A DNA stretch of 64,000 bases. Source: Pseudomonas viridiflava. GTDB taxonomy: Bacteria > Pseudomonadota > Gammaproteobacteria > Pseudomonadales > Pseudomonadaceae. Position 1 is the stretch's first letter. Each line of letters opens with the position of its first letter. The notes under the pieces are model-generated. The model saw nothing but the letters and a program-made list of their open reading frames with translations, ran no database searches and had not been told where the DNA came from. The stretch covers positions 1 to 64,000 of the forward strand of contig NZ_UUPU01000033.1 in the NCBI RefSeq assembly GCF_900591205.1. Reading direction: 5' to 3'. Below are positions 17,505 to 25,605 of the stretch, piece by piece. Both the position numbers and the translations under genes were made by a program.

Positions 17505-18335
17505 ATGACCCAACCCAAACCCTTCACACGCATTCTGCTGACCGGCGCCGCCGGCGGCCTGGGGCAAATCCTGCGCGAAACCCTGCAGGCCCACGCCACT
17601 ATCGTGCGAGCTTCAGACATCAGCCCAATGGCGCCCAGTGGTGGCGCGCACGACGAGGTAATCCAGTGCAACCTGGCCGATAAGGCTGCCGTAGCGGCAC
17701 TGGCTGAAGGCGTCGACGCGATTGTGCATTTGGGCGGGATTTCAGTGGAGCGGCCGTTCGAAGAAATTCTCGAGGCGAATATTCGCGGCACCTTCCATAT
17801 CTATGAGGCGGCGCGGCAACAGGGGATCAAGCGGATTGTGTTTGCCAGCTCCAACCACGTCACCGGGTTCTACCCGCAGGACGTTGAGCTGGATGCGCAT
17901 TCCCCACGCCGCCCGGACGGTTACTACGCGCTCTCCAAGGCGTACGGCGAAGACCTCGCAGCCTTCTACTTTCACCGCTATGGCATTGAGACCGTGAGCC
18001 TGCGCATCGGCTCGTCATTCCCCGAGCCGCGCAACCGGCGGATGCTCTCGACCTGGTTGAGCTACCGCGACCTGGACCATCTGGTGGCCCGCGCCTTGCT
18101 GGCCGAAGAGGTAGGACATAGCGTGGTGTACGGCGTCTCGAACAACCAGAACCTGTGGTGGAACAATCGGCATGCAGCCCACCTGGGCTTTGCGCCGCAG
18201 GACAGTGCCGAGGTGTTTCGCGCCAAGGTCGAGCAGCTACCTCAAGCGGCCACCGATGAGCCCGGCAGCCAGCTTCAAGGCGGTGCGTTCACCGCGGCCG
18301 GGCCCTTCGAAGCCTCGGCGGCGGCGGCTTCATAG
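17505..18335 (+). CDS. udh: Uronate dehydrogenase
   Basis: A 276-aa NAD-dependent extended SDR that oxidises D-galacturonate or D-glucuronate to the aldaro-lactone, the first step of the oxidative uronate route. The Rossmann motif TGAAGGLGQ (about residues 13-21), the NAD contact D in RASDISP, the SSNHVTG segment and the catalytic YYALSK Tyr/Lys pair are seen. ATG 17505 is chosen because GGAAG lies about 8 nt upstream; ATG 17490 has no SD. Its last 61 bp overlap the 3' end of the convergent GntR gene. Confidence 0.92.
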   Translation: MTQPKPFTRILLTGAAGGLGQILRETLQAHATIVRASDISPMAPSGGAHDEVIQCNLADKAAVAALAEGVDAIVHLGGISVERPFEEILEANIRGTFHIYEAARQQGIKRIVFASSNHVTGFYPQDVELDAHSPRRPDGYYALSKAYGEDLAAFYFHRYGIETVSLRIGSSFPEPRNRRMLSTWLSYRDLDHLVARALLAEEVGHSVVYGVSNNQNLWWNNRHAAHLGFAPQDSAEVFRAKVEQLPQAATDEPGSQLQGGAFTAAGPFEASAAAAS

Positions 18336-19054
18336 GCGCGACGCATACGCTCGCGGCTATTCGACAAATGCAGGCGCATCGCCGCTCGGGCGGCGTCCGC
18401 ATCACGGCGCAAAATCGCCTTGTAGATGTCTTCGTGCTCGCGGCTCAAACGCTCAAGGTAAGGTTCCTGGTTATCGTTGGCCAAGCGCTTTGAATGCACG
18501 CGAGTGCGCGGCAGGATGTTGGCCCCCAGGTGCAGCATGATGTCGGTGAAATAACGATTGCCGGTGGCCAGCGCGATCTGCTGGTGAAACTGAAAGTCAG
18601 CCGACACTGCGTAGTCGGCACTGACTGCCCGCGAATTAAGCGCATCCAGCGAGTCACGCATCACCTGCAATTGCTCAACGGTACGCCCCACGCACGCCAG
18701 GCCGGCGGCCTCGACTTCCAGGCTGATACGCAACTCGAGCACCGCCAGCACATCCTGCAGGGTGACGATGGTCTCGGGGTCGATCCGAAACCCGCTGGGG
18801 CTGGGGATATCGCACACGAAGGTGCCCACGCCATGCCGGGTTTCCACCAGGCCCGCCGCCTGCAAACGCGAGATCGCCTCACGCACCACGGTGCGGCTCA
18901 CGCCATGCTCGGCCATCACTTCGGATTCGGTAGGCAGCTTGGTGGCACGCGCCAGTTCCCCGGTACAGATGCGTCGGGAAAGTTCGGTGACCAGCTCCTC
19001 GGCCAGGCTGCGGTGCCGACGACGAACCGTGGGCTGGACGTTAGGGTTGTCCAT
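18275..19054 (-). CDS. GntR-family (FCD) regulator of galacturonate genes
   Basis: A 259-aa repressor-type protein. The N-terminal winged helix (LPTESEVMAEHGVSRTVVREAISRL is the recognition region, about residues 40-64) is followed by an FCD ligand-binding domain with the conserved D, H and H metal/ligand residues around FQFHQQIA and HEDIYKAI. FCD proteins of sugar-acid loci usually respond to an acidic sugar intermediate. A perfect operator-like palindrome lies 52 nt upstream, suggesting autoregulation, and similar sites precede kdgD, the enolase operon and the porin. ATG 19054 is preferred to TTG 19057. The last 61 bp overlap udh in antisense. Confidence 0.88.
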   Translation of the reverse strand: MDNPNVQPTVRRRHRSLAEELVTELSRRICTGELARATKLPTESEVMAEHGVSRTVVREAISRLQAAGLVETRHGVGTFVCDIPSPSGFRIDPETIVTLQDVLAVLELRISLEVEAAGLACVGRTVEQLQVMRDSLDALNSRAVSADYAVSADFQFHQQIALATGNRYFTDIMLHLGANILPRTRVHSKRLANDNQEPYLERLSREHEDIYKAILRRDADAARAAMRLHLSNSRERMRRAYEAAAAEASKGPAAVNAPP

Positions 19055-19105
19055 CAAGAGCAGGTATCTCGGTTTGCGAATGAATGCACATCATAGCGCA
19101 TTCGG

Positions 19106-19116
19106 TTGTACGACAA
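19106..19116. promoter_or_regulatory. Candidate GntR operator at its own promoter
   Basis: TTGTACGACAA is the best copy in the window of the FCD operator pattern TNGTNNNACNA, nearly a perfect palindrome. It lies 52 nt upstream of the GntR start. The rest of the gap 19055-19347 shows no recognisable gene beyond the doubtful short frame at 19253. Confidence 0.65.
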
Positions 19117-19252
19117 CGTCGACACTTACAGGATAGGTTTTTTCATGCCGCGCACGCTCGATTCGCTGCCTTAGCGACACCGCCGTACGCGCAAGACCCT
19201 TGCAAAGCCTGTGTGCGCTTAACGCTCAAGCTAATCAAGGATCGGATGACGC

Positions 19253-19420
19253 ATGACCCAACCGGCACAACGAAGGCAAGACTTATACGACGACTGCCGA
19301 TATGAAAAACCCGGCCAACTGGATATTCCCGGTAAAAACGCCGTGCTTCAAGACGAAAGCACTTGCGCACGTGGCCGTACAGGCTGCTTGTGCCGCTGCG
19401 GTTGCTGGCGGGCCAGCTGA
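19253..19420 (+). CDS. Doubtful 55-residue cysteine-rich open frame
   Basis: An open frame starting ATG 19253 encodes 55 residues ending in a cysteine cluster, with six cysteines in all, four of them in GCLCRCGC. The last 73 bp lie antisense to the 3' end of the HAD-like gene. An AAGGA lies upstream but is better placed for a different ATG at 19246. No family is recognised. It could be chance, since the cysteine codons arise from the complement of the HAD gene. Confidence 0.2.
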   Translation: MTQPAQRRQDLYDDCRYEKPGQLDIPGKNAVLQDESTCARGRTGCLCRCGCWRAS

Positions 19421-19935
19421 GCCTGCAGGTGTGCGACGGCATCCAGCACTCGCTGTGCCCAGTCCTCGTCCTGCGGGTCGACCACCACCACGCGGAAACC
19501 GTGGTCATGGCCCTCACTGCGCACGCCTTCGGAATCATCGACATGCAAGTCGATATCGAACGCAGGCGGGAATTTGGAGGGCGCGTTCGACAGCCCGTGT
19601 ACCGAGAGCGCACGGTTATGCAGCACGCTATTGACCACACCGTCGACACGGATGCCGTATAGCAACAGCCAACGCCGGATATAGGAAGGCGTACGCCCGG
19701 ACGAGGTATACACCCAGATACTGCAGCCCTGGCGACGCAGCTCGCGGGTCAGGGAACGTGTGCCCATGCGCAACGGCTCGCCCAGCCAGCGGTGCACACA
19801 GGCCGGCAGGCGGCTGTGCTCGACGGCGCTGTGGTGCAGCTGGCAGGCCAGCGTGTCGTCGATGTCGAACGAAACACGTATCCGCGGGCGCTTGAACACA
19901 CGCTTGAGGGTGCTCATCACTGAATACCTTTCCAT
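19348..19935 (-). CDS. HAD-like phosphatase-fold protein coupled to the Fic-like gene
   Basis: A 195-aa protein with the HAD nucleophile motif FDIDDTL (D24, D26, T28), so a phosphohydrolase or phosphotransferase activity is likely. Downstream YTSSGR supplies the motif II Ser/Thr, and HVDDSEGV fits motif IV acidic residues. ATG 19935 overlaps the stop of the Fic-like gene in a TGATG arrangement and has GGGAGG about 8 nt upstream; ATG 19917 is an alternative. The tight coupling suggests the two proteins act together. Substrate unknown. The C-terminal 20 residues are basic and low-complexity. Confidence 0.75.
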   Translation of the reverse strand: MERYSVMSTLKRVFKRPRIRVSFDIDDTLACQLHHSAVEHSRLPACVHRWLGEPLRMGTRSLTRELRRQGCSIWVYTSSGRTPSYIRRWLLLYGIRVDGVVNSVLHNRALSVHGLSNAPSKFPPAFDIDLHVDDSEGVRSEGHDHGFRVVVVDPQDEDWAQRVLDAVAHLQAQLARQQPQRHKQPVRPRAQVLSS

Positions 19936-20633
19936 CAAAGGCCTCCCTGGAAGGCAGGCGCTGGGGTGTCACTGAGGAAAAACTCCATGGGATCAGGCGC
20001 TTTATCTTCCAGGAAAGCCGCGTACTTTTTCTTGATCTTGGGCAATTCGTACAGGGCTTTGACGCCATGCTTGGCGGAATTACGTATGACCGAGGACGGG
20101 TTGAAATAGCCCTCGGCGTTATCCAGCGTCAGCACAAACGGCGCAAACCCGTCGCGCATCAGCAAGTAGCTGACGATCAGCGAGCCACTGCGGTTATTGC
20201 CCTCGATAAACAGCTGCGGCTTGCTGAGGATGCGTACATACACACCGGCAGCACGCTTCCAGACTGATTCACCGTGGTGCTTGCAATACCAGCTGTACAC
20301 ATCCTTGATGCCACCTTCAACATTGTTGAAGAAGTGCTGCTCGGTGGCCGCCAGGTGCTGGGCATACTCCTGCCGACGCACCGGGTCTGTGCCGCAAAGC
20401 ACGGTGGCGTTGATCTCCAGCATCAGGTTGAGTTGCTGAAGGTCGAACAAGTCGACGCCGCGAGCGACATAATCGTCAATCAGGGCATAGCCTTCAAGCA
20501 CATTCTGCAGCACCTCGTCGGTCAAGGGGTCGCGTGGTTCGGTAAAGTCACGGCTGAGCGCAGCGAAGCGGCTCTGGACCTCACGCAGGGCGCGTTCAAT
20601 CGCGGGTAAATCAAGACGACGTGTTGCAGACAT
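19935..20633 (-). CDS. Fic-family protein with degenerate active-site motif
   Basis: A 232-aa Fic/DOC-fold protein. Active Fic enzymes carry HPFx(D/E)GNGRxxR and transfer AMP or another phospho-group to a target hydroxyl. Here the aligned segment reads PQLFIEGNNRSGS (about residues 139-151): the catalytic His is Gln, the second Gly is Asn, and the last Arg is Ser, while Phe, Glu, Gly, Asn and Arg remain. It may be catalytically inactive or have a changed chemistry. It has a long helical N-terminus and is followed in overlap by a HAD-like gene. ATG 20633 has AGGA about 8 nt upstream. It lies just downstream of pstB on the same strand. Confidence 0.75.
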   Translation of the reverse strand: MSATRRLDLPAIERALREVQSRFAALSRDFTEPRDPLTDEVLQNVLEGYALIDDYVARGVDLFDLQQLNLMLEINATVLCGTDPVRRQEYAQHLAATEQHFFNNVEGGIKDVYSWYCKHHGESVWKRAAGVYVRILSKPQLFIEGNNRSGSLIVSYLLMRDGFAPFVLTLDNAEGYFNPSSVIRNSAKHGVKALYELPKIKKKYAAFLEDKAPDPMEFFLSDTPAPAFQGGL

Positions 20634-20664
20634 TGGCAATCCTGAGAAACAGTAGATAAATCGG

Positions 20665-21483
20665 TCAGCTGAACTTGCCGCTGATGTAGTCCCCGGTCAT
20701 TTGTTCGCGAGGGCTGCCGAAAATCTGGGTGGTCGGGCCCATCTCGACCAGATAACCGGTGCGCGTGCCCTGGGAAATATCCACCGAGAAGAACGCCGTG
20801 GTGTCAGCCACACGGATCGCCTGCTGCATGTTGTGGGTGACCAGGGCGATGGTGTAATCCTTCTTCAACTCGACCATCAATTCCTCAACCCGACGGGTAG
20901 CGATCGGGTCGAGCGCCGAGCACGGCTCATCCAGCAACAGCACTTCCGGCTCGGTGGCGATGGCGCGGGCGATACACAGGCGTTGCTGCTGGCCGCCGGA
21001 GAGCGACAGGCCGCTGACCTTAAGCTTGTCCTTGACCTCATCCCACAGCGCAGCGCCTTGCAGGGCGTGCTTGACGCGGTCGCCCAGGTCGCCCTTGTAG
21101 CGATTGAGGCGCAGGCCGAAGGCGACGTTGTCGAAGATGCTCATCGAAAATGGGTTCGGCTGCTGGAACACCATGCCGATATAGCGGCGCACCACCACCG
21201 GGTCGACGCCCTTGCCGTACACGTCCTGCCCGAGGAAATGCACATGGCCCTCAAAGCGAAAGCCTTTCACCAGGTCGTTCATGCGGTTGAGGCTGCGCAG
21301 CACGGTGGATTTGCCGCAGCCGGACGGCCCGATAAAGCCGGTGATCTTGTTTTTCTCGATCGGCACATGGCTGTCACGTACGGCCATGAAGTTGCCGTAG
21401 AAAATCTTGTCGAGTTTGCAGTCCATGACCACAGGCTCTTTAGTAATAAACGGAGCGGCTATTTGCGCAGTTGATACGTTCAA
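20665..21483 (-). CDS. pstB: Phosphate ABC transporter ATP-binding protein
   Basis: A 272-aa ATPase that energises high-affinity phosphate import with PstA and PstC. It shows Walker [10 protein letters not shown], the PstB-typical Q-loop VFQQPNPF, signature LSGGQQQR and Walker [13 protein letters not shown]. The likely start is TTG 21483, with GGGAG about 10 nt upstream; the first conserved ATG (residue 20) has no SD. No phoU follows, unlike the classical pst operon; a degenerate Fic gene follows instead. It resembles the second, PhoU-less pst system found in some pseudomonads. Confidence 0.93.
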   Translation of the reverse strand: MNVSTAQIAAPFITKEPVVMDCKLDKIFYGNFMAVRDSHVPIEKNKITGFIGPSGCGKSTVLRSLNRMNDLVKGFRFEGHVHFLGQDVYGKGVDPVVVRRYIGMVFQQPNPFSMSIFDNVAFGLRLNRYKGDLGDRVKHALQGAALWDEVKDKLKVSGLSLSGGQQQRLCIARAIATEPEVLLLDEPCSALDPIATRRVEELMVELKKDYTIALVTHNMQQAIRVADTTAFFSVDISQGTRTGYLVEMGPTTQIFGSPREQMTGDYISGKFS

Positions 21484-21501
21484 AGTTCAGTGCTCCCTTG
21501 C

Positions 21502-22395
21502 TTAATACTTGGGCTTGCCGAAAATACGGCTCACGATATTCACGACCAGCACGATCATCACCAGTACCAGCGAGGCCGCCCAGGCGAGCTCCAACTGGTT
21601 GTCGAAGGGCATGCCGGAGAAGTTGTAAATCAGCACGGCCAGCGATGCCGTCGGATTCATCACCGCCAGGCTGCCGTCGTGGTAGATCCAGTAGTTGCTG
21701 AACAACGCGGTAAACAACAGCGGTGCGGTTTCGCCCGCGGCACGCGCCACGGCCAGCATCACACCCGTGAGGATCGCCGGCATGCCGGTGGGCAAGATGA
21801 TTTTCCAGATGACCTGCGAGCGCGTGCAGCCCATGCCGTAGGCCGCGTCTTTCATGATCTTGGGCACCATGCGCATCGACTCTTCAGCCGTGAGCACGAC
21901 GATCGGCAGCATCAGTACCGCCAGCGCCACGCCACCCGCCGGTGCCGAATAGGTCCCGGTGGTCATCACCACCAGGGCGTAGGCAAATACCCCGGCCAGG
22001 ATGGAAGGCAGGCCCGTAAGCATCTTGGCGGCAAAACGCGAGGCATTCGCCAGTTTGCTGTCCGGCCCCAGTTCCGCCAGGAAAATCGCGGCCATGATGC
22101 CGACCGGCACCGCGATCGCGGCGGCGATACCGACCATCACAAAGGTGCCCGCCATGGCATTGCCGAAGCCGCCACCGGTCTCGAAACCGGTAGGCGGCAG
22201 TTCGGTGAATACTTCCAGGCTCAGACGCGCGCCACCACGAGTGATCAGCATGTAGAGCACGGAAATCAGCGGCACGCTGGCCAGCAATGCGCCAGCCCAG
22301 ACCAGCGTGGTCAACACCAGGCTGCGCAGCGCGCGGCCCTCGAACTTGCGCTGCAGGCTCGGCATGGCGGTGATTGGGGATGAGAGGTCAGTCAT
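21502..22395 (-). CDS. pstA: Phosphate ABC transporter permease
   Basis: A 297-aa inner-membrane permease with about six helices, partner of PstC in the phosphate channel. The PstA hallmark region PTGMPAILTGVMLAVARAAGE and the N-terminal TRGGARLSLEVFTELPP are present. Its ATG overlaps the pstC stop (ATGA), giving translational coupling. Confidence 0.93.
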   Translation of the reverse strand: MTDLSSPITAMPSLQRKFEGRALRSLVLTTLVWAGALLASVPLISVLYMLITRGGARLSLEVFTELPPTGFETGGGFGNAMAGTFVMVGIAAAIAVPVGIMAAIFLAELGPDSKLANASRFAAKMLTGLPSILAGVFAYALVVMTTGTYSAPAGGVALAVLMLPIVVLTAEESMRMVPKIMKDAAYGMGCTRSQVIWKIILPTGMPAILTGVMLAVARAAGETAPLLFTALFSNYWIYHDGSLAVMNPTASLAVLIYNFSGMPFDNQLELAWAASLVLVMIVLVVNIVSRIFGKPKY

Positions 22396-23360
22396 TGTTT
22401 AGTGCCCCGCTGAGCGTAAAGCATGATCATGGAGCCGAGGATGTTGACCAGCAGCGTGATGAACATCAGCACCAGTGCGGCGTACATCAACACTTCGATC
22501 TCGTTGGGCCCGGCTTCGGGGAAGTTCAGCGCCAACAAGGCCGCCAGGGTGTTGGCCGGCGCAAACAGCGAAAGCGAAATGTTGTTCGCGTTGCCCACCA
22601 GCATGGCCAGCGCCATGGTTTCACCCAGCGCACGGCCGAGGCCGAGGACCAGAGAGCCGAAGATGCCGGTGGCGGCGGAGGGCACCATCACCTTGAGAAT
22701 CGCTTCCCAGTGGGTGGTCCCCATGCCGTAGGCGGCCTGCTTGGTTTTCATCGGCACGCTGGTGAGGGCGTCCTGGGAAACGGCGGCAATGGTCGGCAGG
22801 ATCATGATGGCCAGTACCAGCGCCGCAGGGAGCAACCCCGGCCCGCTCAAGGACGTGCCGAAAAAGGGGATCCAACCCAGTTCACTGTTCAACCATGCGG
22901 TGAGCGGGCGAATCGCCGGGATCACCACGTAGATGCCCCACAGCCCATACACCACGCTGGGGATGGCCGCGAGCAATTCGACGATGGTGCGGAATACCGC
23001 AGCCAGCTTGGCCGGCAGGAAATCCTGAGTCAGGAAGATCGCCATGCTGACGCCGAAGAAACCTGCGATCAGCAACGCGATGAGGGCGCTGTAAAGCGTG
23101 CCCCAAATGGCTGGCAAAATGCCGTACTTACCTTGGTTAACGTCCCAGACGCTACCGAACAGCACGTCGAAACCGTGCTTTTCCATACCTGGAAGGGCCT
23201 TGCGTCCCACCTCGAAGACCAGGGCGAAGACCAACGCCAGAATCAGTACCACCCCAATTCGCGCAAGCGCACGGAAGGTGCGATCAACCAGGAAATCCTT
23301 CGTAGAGGGCGGCTGGCAGGCAGAATCCGGGTTAACCGGTACGACAAAAGGTGTGTTCAT
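22392..23360 (-). CDS. pstC: Phosphate ABC transporter permease
   Basis: A 322-aa inner-membrane permease with about six helices. Family features are the internal GVSMAIFLTQDFLP, the coupling segment MVPSAATGIFGSLVLGLGRALGE and the loop EVLMYAALVLM. The last codons overlap the start of pstA. It is separated from pstS by 73 bp holding a small hairpin. Confidence 0.93.
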   Translation of the reverse strand: MNTPFVVPVNPDSACQPPSTKDFLVDRTFRALARIGVVLILALVFALVFEVGRKALPGMEKHGFDVLFGSVWDVNQGKYGILPAIWGTLYSALIALLIAGFFGVSMAIFLTQDFLPAKLAAVFRTIVELLAAIPSVVYGLWGIYVVIPAIRPLTAWLNSELGWIPFFGTSLSGPGLLPAALVLAIMILPTIAAVSQDALTSVPMKTKQAAYGMGTTHWEAILKVMVPSAATGIFGSLVLGLGRALGETMALAMLVGNANNISLSLFAPANTLAALLALNFPEAGPNEIEVLMYAALVLMFITLLVNILGSMIMLYAQRGTKQ

Positions 23361-23378
23361 TGGCTAATTCCGGTACAG

Positions 23379-23393
23379 GGGGGAAACTCCCCC
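23379..23393 (-). other. Short GC hairpin in the pstS-pstC gap
   Basis: GGGGG and CCCCC flank a 5-nt loop between the binding-protein gene and the permease genes. Such hairpins commonly stabilise or attenuate the transcript so that the binding protein is made in excess. No T-tract follows on the minus strand. Confidence 0.45.
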
Positions 23394-23433
23394 GGCGTGG
23401 CTGACGCGCACACCGAGAGAGGCCTCACGGGTG

Positions 23434-24465
23434 TTACTTGATGTTGGCGGAAGCTTTGCGAACCTGATCGACCACCGATTGCGGCAGCGGGATGTAGCCC
23501 ATCGAGTCGGCAATTTTCTGACCTTCGGTCAGGCTGTACTCGACCATTTCACGCATGGCCTTGGCCTTGGCCGGGTTGCCGTTGTCCTTGCGGAAGATCA
23601 TCCAGGTGTAGGAAGTGATCGGGTAGGACTTGGCACCGTCCGGATCCGGCAGCCAGGCCACCAGGCTTTCCGGCATTTTCACAGCGGCCAGGGCCTCGGC
23701 ACCGCTTTCGGCGTTAGGTACAACGTACTTGCCGGCTTTGTTCTGCAGCTGGGCAAAGTCAACCTTGGCCAGTTTGGCGAAGCCGTACTCGATGTAGCCG
23801 ATCGCGCCCGGGGTCTGGCGCACGGTAGCGGTCACGCCATCGTTTTTCGGCGATTTGATGAATTTGTCGCTGGCTGGCCAGTTGACGGTGTTGCCTTCAC
23901 CCAGGTCCTTCTGGAACTCAGGGTTGATGGCCGCCAAGTGCTTGGTGAACACCGCAGTGGTGCCGCTGGAGTCTGCACGCACTACCACAGTGATCGGCAT
24001 GTCCGGCAGTTTCAGGCCCGGGTTGGCGGCAACGATTTGAGGGTCGTTCCACTTGGTGATCTTGCCCAGGAAGATGTTGGAGTACACATCGCGTGGCAAC
24101 TTGAGTTCTTTAGGGTTGCCCGGCAGGTTGAACGCCAGGACGATTTCACCGGCGGTCATCGGCAGCAGCTGCACGCCTTCGGCAACCTTGGCAATGTCTT
24201 CGTCTTTCATCGCCGAGTCACTGGCGGCGAAATCAACGGTCTTGTTCAAAAAGTCCTGAACACCGGCGCCGCTGCCCTTGGATTGATAGTCCACGGTGAC
24301 ACCTGCGGTTTTCTTGCTGAAATCCTTGAACCAGGTCAGATAAATCGGTGCCGGGAAACTGGCACCGGAACCGGTCAAGCGGACGCTTTCGTCAGCGAAA
24401 GCCAAGGAACTGGCACAAAGAGAAACCGCAACGGCGAGTGCAGCAGACTTCATCAAGCTTTTCAT
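23434..24465 (-). CDS. pstS: Phosphate-binding periplasmic protein
   Basis: A 343-aa exported phosphate-binding protein with a Sec signal (about residues 1-24, ending AFA). It captures orthophosphate in the periplasm for PstCAB. The family's TGSGASFPAPIY start, SKGSGAGVQDF loop and RADSSGTTAVFTKHL segment, which contact phosphate, are intact. Start ATG 24465 has AAGGAG about 9 nt upstream. It is the promoter-proximal gene of pstSCAB and faces away from ppk2. Confidence 0.95.
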   Translation of the reverse strand: MKSLMKSAALAVAVSLCASSLAFADESVRLTGSGASFPAPIYLTWFKDFSKKTAGVTVDYQSKGSGAGVQDFLNKTVDFAASDSAMKDEDIAKVAEGVQLLPMTAGEIVLAFNLPGNPKELKLPRDVYSNIFLGKITKWNDPQIVAANPGLKLPDMPITVVVRADSSGTTAVFTKHLAAINPEFQKDLGEGNTVNWPASDKFIKSPKNDGVTATVRQTPGAIGYIEYGFAKLAKVDFAQLQNKAGKYVVPNAESGAEALAAVKMPESLVAWLPDPDGAKSYPITSYTWMIFRKDNGNPAKAKAMREMVEYSLTEGQKIADSMGYIPLPQSVVDQVRKASANIK

Positions 24466-24514
24466 TCAGGGAACTCCTTGTGATAACGGGCTCCGCGCAC
24501 TCTGCTATAGGTTT

Positions 24515-24532
24515 GTTACGTTTTTATGAAAA
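24515..24532 (-). promoter_or_regulatory. Weak candidate Pho box upstream of pstS
   Basis: On the minus strand two 7-mers, TTTTCAT and ACGTAAC, are separated by AAAA, matching the PhoB pattern CTGTCAT-N4-CTGTCAT at about 8 of 14 positions. It lies 50 nt upstream of pstS in the 192-bp gap shared with ppk2. The position is right but the match is poor. Confidence 0.35.
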
Positions 24533-24657
24533 TTGGGTGGCAGAGGCACTTTTGTCCCCTTTTGCCACTACGTTCGCTGCGTTTGCGCCTGTAATTAGTT
24601 CGTAACAAGTTGCGACTAACACTCTGGCACTCCCCTCCCCCGACGCGAGCGCCGCCC

Positions 24658-25575
24658 ATGTCCTCAACAGCAGACGCCTTGATACAGCGCATCCACCGTG
24701 AGCTGCTTGATCACAGTGATGAAGAGCTGGAACTGGAATTATCCGAAGACGGGCATGACCTCAATGCCCTGTTTGATGAGCATGTAGAGGAAAGCAGCGA
24801 AAAGGCCGCCAGGCGGATCTACTTCAGTGAACTGTTCCGCCTGCAGGGCGAGCTGGTGAAGCTGCAAAGCTGGGTGGTCAAGACCGGCGCCAAAGTGGTG
24901 ATCCTGTTCGAGGGGCGCGATGCGGCCGGCAAAGGTGGGGTGATCAAGCGCATTACCCAGCGGCTTAACCCCAGGGTCTGCCGCGTGGCCGCCCTGCCCG
25001 CGCCCAACGATCGCGAGCAGACGCAGTGGTATTTCCAGCGCTATGTCTCACACTTGCCGGCCGCCGGTGAAATCGTGCTGTTCGACCGCAGTTGGTACAA
25101 CCGCGCCGGCGTCGAACAAGTCATGGGCTTTTGCAACGAGGATCAGTACGAGGAGTTCTTCCGCACGGTGCCGGAGTTCGAGCGCATGCTCGCGCGCTCC
25201 GGTATCCAGTTGATCAAATACTGGTTCTCCATCTCCGACCAGGAACAGCACCTGCGCTTTCTCAGCCGCATTCATGACCCGCTCAAACAATGGAAACTCA
25301 GCCCCATGGACCTGGAGTCGCGGCGGCGCTGGGAAGCCTACACCAAGGCCAAGGAGATCATGCTGGAGCGCACCCACATCGCCGAAGCGCCATGGTGGGT
25401 GGTGCAAGCCGATGACAAGAAGAAAGCCCGGCTCAACTGCATTCATCACCTGCTCGGGCAGATGCCTTATGAAGAAGTCGAGCTACCCCTGATCGAACTG
25501 CCGCAACGCGTGAGGCAGGAGGACTACTCCCGCAGCCCGACGCCGCCGGAACTGATTGTTCCGCCGGTCTATTAG
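24658..25575 (+). CDS. ppk2: Polyphosphate kinase 2
   Basis: A 305-aa PPK2-family enzyme that transfers phosphate between polyphosphate and nucleotides, mostly polyP-driven synthesis of NTP or NDP. The P-loop GRDAAGKGG (about residues 85-93), the Walker B-like FDRSWYNRAGVE and the lid region EFERMLARSGIQL are present. ATG 24658 gives the usual N-terminus; longer frames from TTG 24610 add a Pro-rich leader without family support. It is divergent from pstS, so phosphate uptake and polyphosphate use may share a control region. Confidence 0.93.
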   Translation: MSSTADALIQRIHRELLDHSDEELELELSEDGHDLNALFDEHVEESSEKAARRIYFSELFRLQGELVKLQSWVVKTGAKVVILFEGRDAAGKGGVIKRITQRLNPRVCRVAALPAPNDREQTQWYFQRYVSHLPAAGEIVLFDRSWYNRAGVEQVMGFCNEDQYEEFFRTVPEFERMLARSGIQLIKYWFSISDQEQHLRFLSRIHDPLKQWKLSPMDLESRRRWEAYTKAKEIMLERTHIAEAPWWVVQADDKKKARLNCIHHLLGQMPYEEVELPLIELPQRVRQEDYSRSPTPPELIVPPVY

Positions 25576-25605
25576 CCATGGTATTTATTAATGGCTCGAC
25601 GCACG

